64,000 bases of DNA from Actinomycetes bacterium (GTDB lineage: Bacteria > Actinomycetota > Thermoleophilia > RBG-16-64-13): contig JAGXFW010000023.1 in the NCBI GenBank assembly GCA_024637035.1, positions 124,001-188,000 on the forward strand. Direction: 5' to 3'. The translations under genes and the position numbers were made by a program. Positions 61,465 to 64,000 of the stretch are shown here, in pieces (the first letter of the stretch is position 1; each line of letters begins with the position of its first letter). The notes beneath the pieces are model-generated. The model was not told the DNA's origin, made no database searches, and saw only the letters and a list, made by a program, of their open reading frames with translations.

Positions 61465-63144
61465 ATGTCAGTAGAAGTACTCACTTACATCATCGTCGGC
61501 CTCACGTTCGCGGCCTACATCTACATCGGGTACCTGAACCGCGTCAAGACCACGAGCGGCTTCTACGTCGCCGGCCACGGGATCCCGCCGCTCGCCAACG
61601 GTATGGCGACCGCCGCGGACTGGATGTCGGCCGCGTCGTTCATCTCGATGGCGGGTCTCATCTCGTTCCTCGGGTACAACGGCACGTTCTACCTGATGGG
61701 ATGGACCGGCGGCTACGTGTTGCTGGCTCTGCTGCTCGCTCCCTACCTGCGGAAGTTCGGTAAGTACACGGTGCCCGACTTCGTCGGCGACCGCTACTAC
61801 AGCAACACCGCCCGCGTCGTCGCCGCCATCTGCGCGATCTTCGTCTCGCTCACCTACGTTGCCGGTCAGATGCGCGGTGTAGGTATCGTGTTCAGCCGGT
61901 TCCTCGGCCTGCCGATCAACGGCGGGGTCGCAGTCGGTATGGCGATCGTGGCCTTCTTCGCGGTACTCGGAGGCATGAAGGGCATCACCTGGACCCAGGT
62001 GGCCCAGTATTCGGTGCTGATCGTCGCGTACATGATCCCCGCGGTAGCCATCGCTTGGATCGTCACGGGCATCCCGATCCCGCAGCTGGCCCTCACCTTC
62101 TCGGACATCGTGCCGAAGCTGAATCAGCTCCAGATCGATCTTGGACTCATCGAGTACGCCAAGCCCTTCCAGGGCAAACCCATGCTCGACGTGTTCATGA
62201 TCACAGTAGCGCTCATGATCGGTACCGCCGGCCTGCCGCACATCATCATCCGGTTCTACACGGTGCCGAGCGTGCGTGCCGCCCGCTACTCCGCCGGTTG
62301 GGCGCTTCTCTTCATCGCCCTCCTCTACACGACGGCTCCGGCCATCGCTGTGTTCGCCAAGTACAACCTCATCAACGAACTCAACGGCAAGACCGTCGCA
62401 CAGATCGAAGAACTCGACTGGGCCACGAAGTGGGAGAAGACCGGCCTGCTCAAGTTCGAGGATAAGGACGGCGACGGCGTCGTGACCCTGAAGGCCAAGG
62501 CCGACGAGACCGAGATCACCATCGACCGCGACATCATCGTGCTCTCGACTCCGGAGGTAGCCAAGCTCTCTCCGATCGTGATCGCGCTGGTTGCCGCAGG
62601 CGGGCTCGCTGCCGCCCTCTCGACAGCGGCGGGTCTCCTACTCGTGATCTCGAGTTCGATCTCGCACGACATCTACTACCGTCTGATCAAACCAGACGCC
62701 ACGGAGAGCCAACGATTGCTGGTAGGCCGCGGCATGATCCTCGTGGCGGTGTTGGCGGCCGGCTACTTCGGGATCAATCCGCCGGGGTTTGTGGCTCAGG
62801 TGGTGGCCTTCGCCTTCGGCCTCGCGGCGGCGAGCTTCTTCCCCATCATCATCCTCGGTATCTTCGACAAGAGGATGAACCGTGAGGGAGCTATCGCCGG
62901 TATGATCGTGGGCATGGTCTTCACCATGTACTACATCATCGGCAACCGGTTCTTCGAAATGGACCCGTGGTTCTTCAAAGTGAGCGCGGAGGGCATCGGC
63001 ACCTTCGGCGCGCTGCTGAACTTCGTGGTCGCCTTCGTCGTCTCCCGCGTGACCCCGGCCCCGCCGCCGGAGATCCAGGAGCTCGTCGAATCCGTCCGCA
63101 TCCCGCGTGGAGCCGATCACTTCGCAGGGACTGACTACGAGTAG
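61465..63144 (+). CDS. Sodium:solute symporter (SSS family, ActP/VC_2705-like)
   Basis: 559 residues, about 13 membrane helices. The segments GFYVAGHGIPPLANGMATAADWMSA and GLAAALSTAAGLLLVISSSI are typical of the acetate/propionate-type branch (the first stretch is longer than 20; key residues G-H-G and N-G-M at its centre). A hydrophilic loop near residues 310-355 (GLLKFEDKDGDGVVTLKAK) looks like an inserted Ca-binding-like DxDGDG loop. I prefer ATG 61465, with GAGGT five bases upstream, over GTG 61453, which overlaps the DUF4212 stop. Cotranscribed with DUF4212. Confidence 0.92.
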   Translation: MSVEVLTYIIVGLTFAAYIYIGYLNRVKTTSGFYVAGHGIPPLANGMATAADWMSAASFISMAGLISFLGYNGTFYLMGWTGGYVLLALLLAPYLRKFGKYTVPDFVGDRYYSNTARVVAAICAIFVSLTYVAGQMRGVGIVFSRFLGLPINGGVAVGMAIVAFFAVLGGMKGITWTQVAQYSVLIVAYMIPAVAIAWIVTGIPIPQLALTFSDIVPKLNQLQIDLGLIEYAKPFQGKPMLDVFMITVALMIGTAGLPHIIIRFYTVPSVRAARYSAGWALLFIALLYTTAPAIAVFAKYNLINELNGKTVAQIEELDWATKWEKTGLLKFEDKDGDGVVTLKAKADETEITIDRDIIVLSTPEVAKLSPIVIALVAAGGLAAALSTAAGLLLVISSSISHDIYYRLIKPDATESQRLLVGRGMILVAVLAAGYFGINPPGFVAQVVAFAFGLAAASFFPIIILGIFDKRMNREGAIAGMIVGMVFTMYYIIGNRFFEMDPWFFKVSAEGIGTFGALLNFVVAFVVSRVTPAPPPEIQELVESVRIPRGADHFAGTDYE

Positions 63145-63187
63145 AACGAGGAGCGACGCTCCCAGAGCGTCACACCCGTCACACACC

Positions 63188-63215
63188 AGAAGGGGCGCGG
63201 CAACGTGCCCCTTCT
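63188..63215 (+). terminator. Intrinsic-type terminator after the symporter
   Basis: AGAAGGGGC-N10-GCCCCTTCT is a perfect 9-bp stem 44 bases after the stop, followed by a modestly T-containing tail (GCTATTTGCG). Confidence 0.65.
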
Positions 63216-63326
63216 GCTATTTGCGCAACCATCCCTCAGGCTACGAAACCGTCGCGGAGCCACGATCTCGTACGTCGTGATACCCTCACCGAGTCGGTCT
63301 TTCCAAAGGCACCCGGAGCTCCCGTC

Positions 63327-64000
63327 ATGACAGTCGAGTATCGCCCGATCACCTCCGAGGAATTCCCCGACCTCGCCCGCGCCGACATGCTGGCCTTCGG
63401 ATCGGACATGCGCGCCGAGGACGTCGAGATCGAGGGTCAGGCGCTCGAGTTCGACCGCACCGTCGCGGCGGTGGAGGGCGGGCGATTCGTGGGCGGCACG
63501 GCCGTACTGTCGCTTGACATCGGCTTGCCGGGAGGTCGGACCGTGCCCGCGGGAGGGCTCACGTGGACCGGGGTGATCCCCACTCACCGGCGTCAGGGGA
63601 TCCTCAGCGCGATGATCTCCCGTCAACTCGAGGGGTCGCGCGAGCGGGAAGAGCCCGTAGGAATCCTTCAGGCCTCAGAGAGCACCATCTATGGCCGCTT
63701 TGGATACGGGCCGGCCACCTATGGCCTCGGGTTCTCCGTCTCGACCTCCCACGCGGCCTTCCGCGCGATGGCTCCGCGGTTCGACGGGCGCTTCGAGGCG
63801 GTAGACAAAGCCGCCGCGTTCGATGTCCTCCCGACGGTCTTCGAACGATGCCGTCACGGACGGCCAGGCTCGGTGGGACGATCCTCGGGCCTCTGGAAGG
63901 CGTTTCTAGGGGATCCTGAACACGACAGAGAAGGCGCCACCAGCTACTTCCACGCCGTACACCACGACTCTGCCGGACTGATCGACGGCTACGTGACCTA
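63327..64000 (+). CDS. Eis-like GNAT N-acetyltransferase, partial (runs off right edge)
   Basis: 224 codons from ATG 63327, still open at the window end. The N-terminal GNAT domain has the acetyl-CoA loop in THRRQGILSAMISRQL (R-x-x-G-x pattern), preceded by GGLTWTGVIPTHRR, and ASESTIYGRFGYGPAT, as in the Eis / enhanced-intracellular-survival family of actinobacteria. Members acetylate aminoglycosides or protein lysines; the natural substrate here is unknown. The C-terminal GNAT and sterol-carrier domains lie beyond the window. Confidence 0.85.
   Translation, partial: MTVEYRPITSEEFPDLARADMLAFGSDMRAEDVEIEGQALEFDRTVAAVEGGRFVGGTAVLSLDIGLPGGRTVPAGGLTWTGVIPTHRRQGILSAMISRQLEGSREREEPVGILQASESTIYGRFGYGPATYGLGFSVSTSHAAFRAMAPRFDGRFEAVDKAAAFDVLPTVFERCRHGRPGSVGRSSGLWKAFLGDPEHDREGATSYFHAVHHDSAGLIDGYVT

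Overview
The window is GC-rich, densely coded bacterial chromosome. The gene content points to a deep-branching, anaerobic or facultative member of the Actinomycetota: a complex I operon without NuoEFG, EtfAB-FixCX, a 2-oxoacid:ferredoxin oxidoreductase, a hydrogenase maturation protease, an archaeal-type topoisomerase I, many GTG/TTG starts and some apparently leaderless promoters. Lineages such as Coriobacteriia/Anaerosomatales or Geothermincolia would fit, but there is no rRNA here and the assignment is inference.

Layout. 1-2000: the end of an integrative element (a partial cargo gene and a tyrosine integrase with its own promoter and inverted repeats) lying against the 3' end of tRNA-Thr(CGU). 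2217-12569 (mostly - strand): a cytochrome c/CopD/cytochrome b5-like fusion, ricT, holB, tmk, a DUF1002 protein, topA with a lysine-rich tail, a STAS protein, a TPR protein and an amidohydrolase. 12758-21380 (+): a DUF3786 protein coupled to a gamma-glutamyltransferase, a membrane transglutaminase-like protein, and a CheB-CheR-PAS protein overlapping a hybrid histidine kinase. 21488-31688 (-): nuoABCDHIJKLMN, preceded by a recognisable promoter and a TGTGA-N4-TCACA palindrome. 32039-33286: a small accessory patch with a deleted methyltransferase gene and a HEPN/MNT pair. 33764-35050 (+): tatC and a hydrogenase maturation protease.

35202-43936: an acyl-CoA oxidation cluster on the - strand (CaiB-type CoA transferase, acyl-CoA dehydrogenase, FixC, FixX, EtfB, EtfA, with DUF3870 upstream). 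It diverges from a regulator that fuses a FadR-type GntR protein to a Cof-like HAD phosphatase, with a TTGGTATTACCA operator-like palindrome between them. 44018-46399 (-): a small coiled-coil protein and a DedA-PAP2-methyltransferase triple fusion. 46434-58425 (-): a long run, several of whose genes overlap at their start/stop codons. It encodes a ThDP decarboxylase-like enzyme, aldehyde dehydrogenase, a FAD protein with a four-Cys motif, a NitT/TauT-type ABC importer, a small membrane protein, a TrmB-like regulator, both subunits of a 2-oxoacid:ferredoxin oxidoreductase and pyruvoyl-dependent arginine decarboxylase. 58632-63144 (+): a MoxR/VWA pair and a two-component sodium:solute symporter. 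An Eis-like acetyltransferase runs off the right edge.

How the parts may work together (inference): the acyl-CoA dehydrogenase would pass electrons through EtfAB-FixCX to quinone and possibly ferredoxin. The 2-oxoacid oxidoreductase would make further reduced ferredoxin, and the 11-subunit complex I is a plausible ferredoxin-linked proton pump. A small family of inverted-repeat elements beginning with CTAG sits directly against stop codons at 38800, 44021 and perhaps 60708; it is one of the more unusual features of the window.
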